Assembly (NCBI GenBank): GCA_022827055.1
Contig: JAJDTR010000013.1
Span: 1-64,000 of the forward strand
Source of the DNA: Candidatus Poribacteria bacterium
GTDB lineage: Bacteria > Poribacteria > WGA-4E > JAJDTR01
Direction of reading: 5' to 3'
Length of the DNA stretch: 64,000 bases
The notes under the pieces were generated by a model, which was not told where the DNA came from, did no database searches, and was given only the letters and a program-made list of their open reading frames with translations. The translations under genes were made by a program, and so were the position numbers. Shown piece after piece: positions 43,360 through 51,587 of the stretch (position 1 is its first letter; each line of letters begins with the position of its first letter).

Positions 43360-44178
43360 CTAACCGTCGCCGCTTCTGCCTGGCAGACTCTCGGTAACTC
43401 GGGTGTAGCTTCCGTCTTTCTCGACATGATACACGGCGGCGTTATAACAGAGGGCTACCATCGGCTCCTCTGTGTGATTGATCAAAGAATGTCCGGGCGG
43501 AGCAACCTGTATGGCCATCCCGGGTGTCTGCACGATGACCTCTTCCCCGACCACGTGAACACCTTCACCCTTCAACATATACCATACGTCATCCTTGTCC
43601 GCTCTGAGTTCGTGATTGTCACATGTCTGCATCGCTTCGATGCGTACGATGAGAATGGCGTGGCGCTGCACCAGGTTATTTGCCCTATCATGGATAAGGT
43701 CGGTGGAACTCCCCTCAAAGACGCCGTGAACAGTCTGTTGCCAGTGGCCCGTAGTCAGGTTATTGTCTCTGTAGTTGCTGATAATGGCGGTATCACTCTC
43801 CACCTCCGTTCCTTCCGGAACCAACTCCACCACGATAATGAGTTCTAGGGGGACATCTCCGTCATTGACAAATGTGTGCTCAACACCCGGTGGCACGTGG
43901 ATACCGTTGCCTTCCCGTATGCGATGTTCCCCACCGTCGGTGACGAGAGTTCCCGTCCCATCAGCGACAAAGAAGATCTCCTGAAACCCCTCGTTGACCT
44001 CGGGCAGCGAGGACACTCCCGGCTCAAGGTACGCTCTGGCGAGGCTGTCGAATACCCTGAGGACAGCCCCTTCCTTCTGAGGGGCTTCCAAGTCTTCCTT
44101 GGTAAAGATGACACGCTGAATCATATTTCCATGAGTTAGCGAAGATGGACTGTCCAACCAATGTCTAGCCGCATCCAT
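43360..44178 (-). CDS. Bicupin protein (paralogue 1)
   Basis: This 272-residue protein has two cupin domains. The first, at residues about 55-125, has PEVNEGFQEIFFV and PPGVEHTFVN. The second, at about 170-260, has CDNHELRADKDDVWYMLKGEG and PGHSLINHTEEP. His and Glu residues suit metal binding in both. It shares the N-terminal HWLDxPSSLTHGNMIQRVIF with the paralogues at 50510 and 51588. That alignment sets the start at ATG 44178; the upstream extension is not conserved. Bicupins of this kind include dioxygenases and sugar-binding proteins; which applies is not known. It is more diverged than the other two, which resemble each other strongly. Confidence 0.85.
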   Translation of the reverse strand: MDAARHWLDSPSSLTHGNMIQRVIFTKEDLEAPQKEGAVLRVFDSLARAYLEPGVSSLPEVNEGFQEIFFVADGTGTLVTDGGEHRIREGNGIHVPPGVEHTFVNDGDVPLELIIVVELVPEGTEVESDTAIISNYRDNNLTTGHWQQTVHGVFEGSSTDLIHDRANNLVQRHAILIVRIEAMQTCDNHELRADKDDVWYMLKGEGVHVVGEEVIVQTPGMAIQVAPPGHSLINHTEEPMVALCYNAAVYHVEKDGSYTRVTESLPGRSGDG

Positions 44179-44432
44179 AGCTTTACCACGAGAAGGGGTT
44201 TCGACGAAGCAAACTGGACAGAAGGCCCAGATGCGCCGAGGGTTGTGAGAATCGCGAATCATCGTGGCGAAGTTCTATTGCAATCCGCGAGTGAAGTCGC
44301 GCTCCTATTGAATTTGAGGTGTCAGTAGAGCGCTGTTTTCGGAGTTGTTCCGTAAAGTTCGCCGCAAAAGAGCCTATACCGCACTCTTTTTGAGACGTGG
44401 ACGCCGTCCGCGGATGAACCAAGAGTACGGAA

Positions 44433-45119
44433 TTATTCGCCGGAAAAATCTGCGGCGCAACGAAATCCGAAGTTGCGATACATCTGGTCAGGACGACACT
44501 CTTTGCGTGTGGCGACGCGTAGGAAACATCTCCAATTGTTCCAAGTGCCTCCGCGCACACAGCGCACTTCTCCCGATTCGGGGCCCTTGGGATTCTTGAC
44601 AGGCGAGCGGCTGTAATAGTCTTCCTCGTACCAATCCGCGCACCACTCCCAGACATTTCCCGCAACATCGTAAAGGCCATATCCGTTTGGTTCATAACTT
44701 CCTACCGGCATCGTGCTGCCAAGTCCCAGATAGTTGGCATTTTCGCGCGACAATTCATCGCCCCACGCATAGCGCTTGCCGGCAAGACCGCCTCTGGCGG
44801 CGTATTCCCACTCCGCTTCAGTGGGCAACCTCTTGCCTGCCCAACTTGCGTAAGCGCTGGCATCGAACCAACTGGCGAAAATCATCGGATGGTCATCGCC
44901 GAGTGAATACTTGAGGACATTGTTCCAGCGATTGTCGTCGAATTCGTAACCACTCGTTTCGACGAACTCTCGAAATTTACCCACCGTGACCTGATGAATG
45001 TCCATGTAAAAGGCATCGAGTTCTACGCTGTGAACCGTCATGGCGTCAAAAATATCGTCAAGGTGGTCACCCATCTCGAAACTGCCAGCGGGTATCAGCG
45101 CCATGCTATCGTCTAACAT
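44433..45119 (-). CDS. Formylglycine-generating-enzyme-like (SUMF1 domain) protein 1
   Basis: This 228-residue protein is an almost complete SUMF1/FGE domain: IPAGSFEMGD, then HSVELDAFYMDIHQVTVGKF, RLPTEAEWEYAARGG, GNVWEWCADWYEEDYY, VRGGTWNN and FGFRCAAD. In true FGE two cysteines near the last RGG segment bind copper and oxidise the sulfatase cysteine; here only one (WRCFL) is in roughly that place. No sulfatase is in the window, so another role, such as EgtB-like or a binding domain, is as likely. ATG 45119 follows GGGAGGATTT; the upstream TTG is not needed. No signal peptide. Confidence 0.9.
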   Translation of the reverse strand: MLDDSMALIPAGSFEMGDHLDDIFDAMTVHSVELDAFYMDIHQVTVGKFREFVETSGYEFDDNRWNNVLKYSLGDDHPMIFASWFDASAYASWAGKRLPTEAEWEYAARGGLAGKRYAWGDELSRENANYLGLGSTMPVGSYEPNGYGLYDVAGNVWEWCADWYEEDYYSRSPVKNPKGPESGEVRCVRGGTWNNWRCFLRVATRKECRPDQMYRNFGFRCAADFSGE

Positions 45120-45302
45120 AAATCCTCCCAACTATAGTCATTGCAACTAATAACAACACAACCTTGCAAGTAATCAGATTTTTCTGTACCACAATCTGTA
45201 TGAAGTTAAAATAAATTATTTCGGTGATTTTTTAGCGAAGCCCGATGAGGTTAGAAACCACACCTACGGGTCTGGAGAATATTAGAATTATTGATTTAAA
45301 TA

Positions 45303-45533
45303 ACCCAAGTTGCTACCTGTCGTTCCCGCTCGGCTTAGATAGACATATCCCAGCCGCACCTGCATGTGCGCAGTGGATTTGCCAATCCACTGCGAGCAAA
45401 TTGAGTCAATTTACCTTACATTGCGCCGGTTTGCGACGTATCCTATAAAAAGATCAGGCTAGAAGCCCGGGGGATTTCTATCGCCTTCGGTATTCGCTCA
45501 GTTGATCCTACGGGAATGGGTAGCAACTTGGGT
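45303..45533. mobile_element. 231-bp MITE-like element, copy 1
   Basis: The left end ACCCAAGTTGCTACC (45303-45317) and right end GGTAGCAACTTGGGT (45519-45533) are perfect 15-base inverted repeats. An inner palindrome (GCAGTGGATTTGCCAATCCACTGC-type, near 45378) and GATAGACATATCC are shared with the copy at 60308-60538. No coding capacity, so a transposase would have to act in trans. A TTGATC-family repeat is nested near the right end (45472-45507), absent from copy 2. No target duplication was found here. Confidence 0.75.
45472..45507 (+). repeat. TTGATC-family repeat nested in MITE copy 1
   Basis: GGATTTCTATCGCCTTCGGT, then ATTCGCTCAGTTGATC. MITE copy 2 reads GCCCGACTTATGGGAATGGG at this place without the repeat, so the small repeat entered after the MITE. 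Confidence 0.6.
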
Positions 45534-45710
45534 CAAACAAGTAAACTTCATACAGATTGTGGAATGCGCAAACTGACAGTTTGCGCTACAAGAGGACGTC
45601 TGATTTAGCGTGTCTACACATGTCGTCATCGTTGATTAGCAATCAATCAAAATATGTGTAAATATGGATGTGAATGACTGTAGATAAGAACACCAACTCG
45701 CACCTCCGAC

Positions 45711-46421
45711 TCAATCACGGACGCAGCGGAACCCGACGCAATAGCTATTGGCAGTTGGCGAGTCGTGGTTGCGAGCGGCTACGCGAAGGGTCTGCGCATC
45801 GTGGCGCCAAGAACCTCCCCGCGCCACTCGATAGTAGCCATCATCGGGACCTGGAGGATTCTTCACTGGTGATTGACCATAATAGTTTTCATCATACCAA
45901 TCCGCGCACCATTCCCACACATTTCCCGCCATGTCGTAGAGACCATACCCGTTGGAGCTATAGTTGCCTACTCGGGAAGAACCGTCCATTCCGGCGTAGT
46001 TGGCGTTTTCCAATGTGATTTCATTTCCCCAAGGATAACGTTGCGCAATCAGCCCACCCCTGGCAGCGTATTCCCACTCCGCTTCGGTAGGCAAGCGTTT
46101 GCCCGCCCAAGTTGCATACGCAGCCGCGTCACTCCAACTTACATAGACCATCAGATGCTCATCACTGGGAGAATACCGAGCAACATTATTCCAGTTGTGG
46201 CGACTGTAATTATATCCATCCTCGTCAACAATCTTACGAGTGTAATTATACCCACTTTCTTCTACGAACTGCCTGAACTGACCCACTGTAACCGGATGTG
46301 CGTCCATGTAGAAACTGTCCAATTCGACTGAATGCACCGGCAGGGCATCCTTTATATTGTCGAGATGGTCGCCCATTTCAAAACTACCGGCGGGTATCAG
46401 CACCATGTTATTCTGTGACAC
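45711..46421 (-). CDS. Formylglycine-generating-enzyme-like (SUMF1 domain) protein 2
   Basis: This 236-residue paralogue of the previous gene has the same domain order (IPAGSFEMGD, RLPTEAEWEYAARGG, GNVWEWCADWYDENYY, ARGGSWRHD, VGFRCVRD). Both cysteines that bind copper in true FGE are missing from the ARGGSW segment, so formylglycine synthesis is unlikely. It carries a 12-residue tandem duplication (GYNYTRKIVD / GYNYSR, near 46195-46260) absent from paralogue 1. The start is GTG 46421: AGGAGG precedes it by four bases, as in paralogue 1. Upstream in-frame residues belong to the end of the next gene in another frame. Function unknown. Confidence 0.88.
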   Translation of the reverse strand: MSQNNMVLIPAGSFEMGDHLDNIKDALPVHSVELDSFYMDAHPVTVGQFRQFVEESGYNYTRKIVDEDGYNYSRHNWNNVARYSPSDEHLMVYVSWSDAAAYATWAGKRLPTEAEWEYAARGGLIAQRYPWGNEITLENANYAGMDGSSRVGNYSSNGYGLYDMAGNVWEWCADWYDENYYGQSPVKNPPGPDDGYYRVARGGSWRHDAQTLRVAARNHDSPTANSYCVGFRCVRD

Positions 46422-46438
46422 GGTTCCTCCTAGAGTGA

Positions 46439-47683
46439 TTATCCGTGACGCGCATTCGCGTGTTGTTCCTGATCGGGCGGAGGCCAAGGCGCCAGACATG
46501 CCCCACTTGGACGCGGCCCACGGGGGCGCCACTTCAATCCTTCAAACGATTCATATGCCAGATTCAGCCAGGGTGTTTCAATCCGTTTTTCCCCCTCATA
46601 ACGCGATGTCAGTGCGGCTTCCAATACGCCGCTGACAAGTAAGGTGCGTTCCACAGGATATTGGGGGATGCCGGTAAGGAACATCTCCTCAATATTGAGA
46701 CTCAAGTAACTGAAGTGCGCGTAAGGGAGTCCAGAAGGTCCTCCATGCCCCTGTGAGAAAATCCCGCAGGCTTGAATTTTACCGTCCACTCTTGCCGCGT
46801 AAGCCAGTTGATCCACGTACCCTCTTAGCATCAAGATAGCGCCCTTAAGCCCATCACAGTATTCCACAACGAATAGCGCTGGCGTCGCACAGTTTTCCTC
46901 CATGCTACCTGCTGGTTTGTCGTCAATACAAGCGCAGGCGGCTTCAGCCAACTCGCGAGAAAACAGACCGTCATCCGCAGCTTGCCACACCCGATCGCCC
47001 TCCAAGCAGGTGACCGCCTCCACTCCCGTCTCCCCACCCACGCGCCGCTCAACCATGCACTGTAACACCTCAAGGGTGTGGAAGCCATAGATATCCAAGC
47101 CGGAGAAACCTATGGCTATGGCTTCCTCTATCGGCGTCTCCAGTTCGTGTTCAAGCCAGGGATCGCGCCAAGCTAGTGGCTGAGAAGAGCCTGCCATGAA
47201 TGATGCCCCAAGCGTTCTGGCTCGGTCATACATCCACTTGGCATCGTGCCAGTTGTAAGACAGATGTTTATCGTTGAAGATTGGGGCGGACCGACCGCTG
47301 GTTGCCATTACGCCGCAAATCTGTTCCATGAAATACTTGCGTGGGAACAGATGCTGTTCCTTTTCGTTCCAGGCGTAATCTCCGTGTTCTCCGATGAGGA
47401 GCACTCCGTCAACTGCCAACTTGTTCCCGCCGAGGCACAATGCTTTTACAATGCTTGGATAGATTGGCACACCATGTTCATCGGCGATGTGACGACCGAT
47501 ATCGTCGTCAGGGAATTGGTCGATGTACATCGAGGCTATGTCTACCCGAGGCGCGAAAAAGCCTTCATCCGTAGGAAAGCCTTTCAGGTACTTCGTTACT
47601 ATCACGTCGGCGTGGGACAGCTCTTTGTACTCGGTAATTATGGCAGCGATTCTCTTGCGCTCGGGCATTTTACAGGCATTCAA
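46439..47683 (-). CDS. Conserved Gfo/Idh-like protein of unknown function
   Basis: This 414-residue protein has an N-terminal region (RIAAIITEYKELSHADVIVT, then VDIASMYIDQFPDDDIGRHI) that looks like a Rossmann-type Gfo/Idh/MocA relative, without the usual GxGxxG. Further conserved blocks are GVLLIGEHGDYAWNEKEQHL, FNDKHLSYNWHDAKWMYDRA and MAGSSQPLAWRDPWLE. Similar proteins occur in Planctomycetes-type genomes near sugar-metabolism genes and are annotated only as hypothetical. No signal peptide. The gene ends just before the GTG start of FGE-like protein 2 (17 bases apart), so the two are co-transcribed. Alternative start ATG 47668 (MPERKR). Confidence 0.7.
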   Translation of the reverse strand: MNACKMPERKRIAAIITEYKELSHADVIVTKYLKGFPTDEGFFAPRVDIASMYIDQFPDDDIGRHIADEHGVPIYPSIVKALCLGGNKLAVDGVLLIGEHGDYAWNEKEQHLFPRKYFMEQICGVMATSGRSAPIFNDKHLSYNWHDAKWMYDRARTLGASFMAGSSQPLAWRDPWLEHELETPIEEAIAIGFSGLDIYGFHTLEVLQCMVERRVGGETGVEAVTCLEGDRVWQAADDGLFSRELAEAACACIDDKPAGSMEENCATPALFVVEYCDGLKGAILMLRGYVDQLAYAARVDGKIQACGIFSQGHGGPSGLPYAHFSYLSLNIEEMFLTGIPQYPVERTLLVSGVLEAALTSRYEGEKRIETPWLNLAYESFEGLKWRPRGPRPSGACLAPWPPPDQEQHANARHG

Positions 47684-48071
47684 AAAAGGATTTTACACTT
47701 AGAAATAGAGGGCGGCCATTAGTAACGCAGTTTTCCGCGTATTTTTTCGGGATACGCGTTCTGCTCGCGGAAGGCTGTCGTGACCGGGAGAAGATCTCTA
47801 TCGCACTCACTCTTCGTTCGCTTGATCTCCTACAGTTGGATTTTCACATTAATTTTCAAATCAAGTAACATACCACCAAGATATGTGCAAATATGAATGC
47901 AAATGACCACAACTATTCATTAGACAATTATCCAAATTATGACCAGTAAAGCAATAGGAAATTGACAATTTTAGTTTTCGCAATTCAATATTTCCAATTT
48001 CTTTAGCTTGGCTCGCGGATCGGGAGCTACATATTTCCGTGGCTGTGTCGTAGGAAGCTGTACCTTGACGC
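47684..48071. other. Spacer without a recognised gene
   Basis: It holds one TTGATC-family repeat (47792-47827) and an AT-rich stretch (47841-48010). No gene, promoter or terminator stands out. Confidence 0.45.
47792..47827 (+). repeat. Interspersed TCTATCGC...TTGATC repeat
   Basis: AGATCTCTATCGCACTCACT, then CTTCGTTCGCTTGATC. It is oriented like almost all other copies although the neighbouring genes are on the - strand, so orientation does not follow local transcription. Confidence 0.6.
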
Positions 48072-49031
48072 TTACTGCAGCGTTTCCTCCAGTGCCATGA
48101 GTGTGGAATACAGCAACTGGACTCTTGTCATGGGGATCTTATGTTGTATAGCGTCCTCGAGCAGGGGGCCGAGACACGCGCTGAATTCTGTCATTTGACC
48201 TTTATGTATGGCTTGGAGAGCGGAATTCGTCGATTGGCTACTCGCAAGTGACGATGCTAACACCTTTTCGATTGCCTCTTTAGCGTCTCCTCGACACCAC
48301 GTCTTGATATGAAATGGACCGAAATCGATTAAGGGAATGCCTTTCGCGGCGGCCAGTGCGCTCAGTTCTCGGACCATTCCGACGTATTCCGCCGCAAGCA
48401 GTCCGTTCGAAAAAACACCTGCGTTGTTCTGTCTAGAAAGCGCTCCAAGTAGTCCGGCGGGTGTCCAACCGACCATCTTTGACCACGTAGCGGACACGAT
48501 CTCATTGGAAGCCTGTGTATTGAGTCTCGCACCTTGAAAGATATCTACAATGCCGTTGACGCGCTCCGAGGATTGACCGTTCAGTTCGCCAAATAGCGTT
48601 CCGGCATCGAGCGTCCATTTCACGACCCCTGGCGATGGACGCTCACCAGCAACGACCGCCAGTGCTCCGACGACTTGCTCCCGGCCGAAAACCTCAGCCA
48701 ATTCCTCGTCTTTCAGCACACCATTCTGTAGTGAGGCTGCGAACTCATGCACATGGATGTGTGCGGTCATCGCAAGCGCCGCCTGTGTATCCTGGGCTCT
48801 CACGGCGTTGATTAGGATGTCGCACTCCCGGATACTCCCCGCATTGTCGGTTGCGCCAATATGAGCCGTGAATTCCTTTAGCCCCGTAAGCCGGAGTCCG
48901 TCTTGCCTGATGGTATCAATGTGAGTACCGGGACGACCGATAACGGTCACGTCGCATTCACCTGTTCGTGCCAAGAGAGCGGCGATGGTGCCGCCAATGC
49001 CGCCCGGTCCGACAACTACGAGCTTTTTCAT
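48072..49031 (-). CDS. Ketopantoate reductase family (2-dehydropantoate 2-reductase-like) protein
   Basis: This 319-residue protein has the N-terminal NADP site VVGPGGIGGTIAALLA. The two-domain ApbA/PanE layout follows: 'DILINAVRAQDTQAAL' and 'SLQNGVLKDEELAEVFG', with a C-terminal helical domain (WSKMVGWTPAGLLGAL, then TRVQLLYSTLMAL). PanE makes pantoate for pantothenate. The other pantothenate genes are absent here, and the setting among alcohol dehydrogenase and cupin genes suggests a catabolic relative acting on another 2-keto compound. It lies 63 bases after the alcohol dehydrogenase gene and is probably in its operon. Confidence 0.85.
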   Translation of the reverse strand: MKKLVVVGPGGIGGTIAALLARTGECDVTVIGRPGTHIDTIRQDGLRLTGLKEFTAHIGATDNAGSIRECDILINAVRAQDTQAALAMTAHIHVHEFAASLQNGVLKDEELAEVFGREQVVGALAVVAGERPSPGVVKWTLDAGTLFGELNGQSSERVNGIVDIFQGARLNTQASNEIVSATWSKMVGWTPAGLLGALSRQNNAGVFSNGLLAAEYVGMVRELSALAAAKGIPLIDFGPFHIKTWCRGDAKEAIEKVLASSLASSQSTNSALQAIHKGQMTEFSACLGPLLEDAIQHKIPMTRVQLLYSTLMALEETLQ

Positions 49032-49094
49032 GATTGCTCCAAGCGATGCTTTCGTTCTCGGGAGAGCAGGAGGTCGCGGATAGGCACTGCAGAA

Positions 49095-50174
49095 TCACTC
49101 CATCGACAACACACTTCGTGCGACTTCGCCCTTGGCGAGCGCGTCAAAAGCGTCGTTCACCCCTTCAAGCGGATAAGATCGCGAAACCAGTTCGTCCAGT
49201 TTCAGTTTTCCTGCCCTGTACAAGCCGATCAACCGGTAAAAGTCCACATGCGTACGCGCAGATCCGTAGTAACAACCGATGATTGACTTCTCGTGCAGTA
49301 GCATTCGGGCGTCCATGGCGAGCGGCGTGTTTACGGGGGCGTGGCCGACGAAGACTGTCACTCCACGCTTGCGCGTACATTCGATGCTCTGGACAAACGG
49401 TTCCCCGGTTAAACCGATCGCCTCGAATGCATAGTGCACACCGGGTCCACCACTAATCTCCTGAATACGTTCAACGGGATCTTCTTGAGAGGAATTGACC
49501 GTATGAGTGGCACCAAATTGACGCGCCATTTTCAGTTTGTTGTCACGAATATCAACGGCAATAATCGGCTCGGCACTTGCCAAGGCAGCTCCTTGAATGC
49601 AGTTCAGTCCAACGCCGCCGCAGCCAAAAATCGCCACACTGCTTCCAGGCTCGACTTTGGCGGTGTTGATGACCGCTCCGACTCCCGTCATCACGCCGCA
49701 ACCGACGAGTGCCGCCTGCGCAAAGGGAAAGTCTTTATCGATTCGAATGATGGCATCTTGAGGAACAAGCGTAGAGGTACTAAAGGTGCCCATACCGACG
49801 AACTTATTCATCGTCTCGCCACTCTTGGTACGGGGCAAACCAAATTCGTAAGGTGGAAGGTCGCACAGATTTGGAAACCCGTTCTGACACATCTCACAGT
49901 GCCCGCACTGCCGTTTCCATGAAAGAATGACGTGGTCGCCTTCGTTGATGCCACTCACTTGCGATCCGACCTCCTCGACAACCCCCGCGCCTTCGTGGCC
50001 AAGAATCGTTGGAATAGGGTGTTGAGGCCAATCGCCTTTCGCGACGTGAAAATCCGAATGACAAACGCCCGCCGCCCTCAAGCCCACTCGTATCATGTCT
50101 GCACCTGTCTGCGGCAGTTCAAATTCTTCGATTCTCAGCGGTTTATTGACTTCATAGAGTACTGCACCTTTCAT
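49095..50174 (-). CDS. Zinc-dependent alcohol dehydrogenase (MDR superfamily)
   Basis: This 359-residue medium-chain dehydrogenase carries the catalytic zinc ligands Cys in AAGVCHSDFH and the GHEGAGVV histidine-glutamate pair. The structural-zinc cysteines lie in CGHCEMCQNGFPNLC and the NAD site is GCGGVGLNC. It resembles class III-type (formaldehyde/S-hydroxymethyl) and benzyl-alcohol-type dehydrogenases. Substrate is likely a primary alcohol. ATG 50174 (MKGAVLYEV) was chosen because homologues begin there and GGAGGA lies eleven bases upstream. The 62-residue extension upstream is not dehydrogenase-like. It is followed by the ketopantoate-reductase-like gene. Confidence 0.93.
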   Translation of the reverse strand: MKGAVLYEVNKPLRIEEFELPQTGADMIRVGLRAAGVCHSDFHVAKGDWPQHPIPTILGHEGAGVVEEVGSQVSGINEGDHVILSWKRQCGHCEMCQNGFPNLCDLPPYEFGLPRTKSGETMNKFVGMGTFSTSTLVPQDAIIRIDKDFPFAQAALVGCGVMTGVGAVINTAKVEPGSSVAIFGCGGVGLNCIQGAALASAEPIIAVDIRDNKLKMARQFGATHTVNSSQEDPVERIQEISGGPGVHYAFEAIGLTGEPFVQSIECTRKRGVTVFVGHAPVNTPLAMDARMLLHEKSIIGCYYGSARTHVDFYRLIGLYRAGKLKLDELVSRSYPLEGVNDAFDALAKGEVARSVLSME

Positions 50175-50509
50175 GAAACCCGCTCTCCTCCAGTTGGTTG
50201 GTATTGTAAATCCAAGAATGCAAAATATGGCTTTGATGAAATTTACGCCGCTGGACTCTGTTGGCGTTCGTGTTTGGGGCGTGCGCAATTTGGAGAATGC
50301 ACTCAACGGGTTGGAAGACTCAACCCTTACGGACTCAAGGTTGATTCGTCCAATCCGCATACATGAGCGAACCTATTTTTTCCTTCGTCAATTACCCGGC
50401 AACGATAAGATGTCAACAGTCTCGCGAACTGGCGACTCGGTTTTGGATAGTAGTCCTTAACGTAGTAACGGTTGCAATAGTCCTCTAAGGGAGTTGAATG
50501 CCTTACCTC

Positions 50510-51337
50510 TCACTTCTTCGCGGCGCGGGAGCCGGGCAGGGGTTCGAGGACTCTGGTATAGCTTCCGTCGTCTTCAACGCGATATACGGCGGCTGCGATA
50601 TAAAAAGCCATAAGCGGTTCGTCGGTATGGTTGATGAGCGTGTGTCCGGGACTGCAGGGAGCAACCTGTATCGCCATACCGGGTTTATGTATGACCATCT
50701 CCTCCCCCACCACGTGGACACCTTCTCCCTTCAACATATACCAAATCTCGTCCTTGTCCGTGGTGTGCGGATGGCTGTCGGAAGTCTGCATCGGATCCAT
50801 CACGACTACAAGGACGGCATGACGCTGCACCATGCGATTCTTCCTGTCGTGGATGAGTTCATTTGGCGTTCCGGCAAAAACAGCGCGGTCAAGGAATTTC
50901 CAGTGCCCTATACCCATGGGGTTTCCGCAGTAGTTACTGATGAGGGCAGTCTTGGCTTCAACTTCCGTTCCGTTCGGCACAACCTCCACTACGATAACGA
51001 ACTCCAACGGCTTATTCCCGCTGTTAATGAAGGTGTGACTGACATCCGGCGGCACGTAGATACCGTTTCCTTGCCGGATTGGCTGCTCTCCATCGTCAGT
51101 GAGAAGGATGCCCTCACCATCGACAACGAAGAAGGTTTCCTGAATGCCCCGATTGACATGCGGAACGGATGAGACTCCAGGTTCCAAATAGGCACGAGCG
51201 AAACTTTCGATATTCCGCATTACTGCGCCCTCTACCCCCGGGTTTTCCGGATCTTCTCTGGTGAATATGACACGCTGAATCATATTCCCGTGAGTCAGTG
51301 AGGATGGACAATCCAGCCAATGTCTAGCACATTTCAT
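50510..51337 (-). CDS. Bicupin protein (paralogue 2)
   Basis: This 275-residue bicupin is closely similar to paralogue 3 along its whole length: WLDCPSSLTHGNMIQRVIFT, EPGVSSVPHVN, QETFFVVDGEG, PPDVSHTFINSG, SDSHPHTTDKDEIWYMLKGE, PGHTLINHTDEP. In the second domain His and Glu/Asp residues of SDSHPHTTDKDE suit a metal centre. The C-terminal residues (PGSRAAKK) are basic, unlike paralogue 3. Separated from paralogue 3 by 250 bases on the same strand; the pair arose by tandem duplication. Substrate unknown; a dioxygenase or sugar-binding role is possible. Confidence 0.87.
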   Translation of the reverse strand: MKCARHWLDCPSSLTHGNMIQRVIFTREDPENPGVEGAVMRNIESFARAYLEPGVSSVPHVNRGIQETFFVVDGEGILLTDDGEQPIRQGNGIYVPPDVSHTFINSGNKPLEFVIVVEVVPNGTEVEAKTALISNYCGNPMGIGHWKFLDRAVFAGTPNELIHDRKNRMVQRHAVLVVVMDPMQTSDSHPHTTDKDEIWYMLKGEGVHVVGEEMVIHKPGMAIQVAPCSPGHTLINHTDEPLMAFYIAAAVYRVEDDGSYTRVLEPLPGSRAAKK

Positions 51338-51587
51338 CGTCGCGCTCCGAGTATAGGAGAATTCGATTTTACGGATTGAAGAGTCGTAGTGGAAGCCGCA
51401 GAGCGGTTGGTGCCGGCCGCTTTAACACTATCGCTGGGGCACCGTTGCCCACCACCGATTCTTGGAGGTTTATTGTCGCGCCTCTCCCCAGTGCGGGTTG
51501 GGGAAGGCAAAGAGGAAGCAATTTACGGAATCATACGAGAGAAACCGTTTGAAATACTTAGATGGCACCCACAGGATTGGCTGGCAC

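Larger units (their letters stand above)
45120..45710. other. Spacer with MITE-like element
   Basis: Between the two FGE-like genes there is no protein gene. The MITE-like element at 45303-45533 fills the middle, and a remnant GGTTAGAAACCACACCTACGG near 45251 recalls the REP hairpins at 38262. The 45640-45690 stretch (ATGTGTAAATATGGATGTGAATGACTG) has a looser relative near 47881-47911. Confidence 0.5.

Noticed and set aside
44433-46421. Naming the two FGE-like proteins as sulfatase-activating enzymes
   Set aside because: Catalytic cysteines are partly or wholly missing and there is no sulfatase in the window.
48072-49031. Calling the ketopantoate-reductase-like gene panE
   Set aside because: No pantothenate genes are nearby, and the setting is catabolic, so a gene symbol would overstate the evidence.
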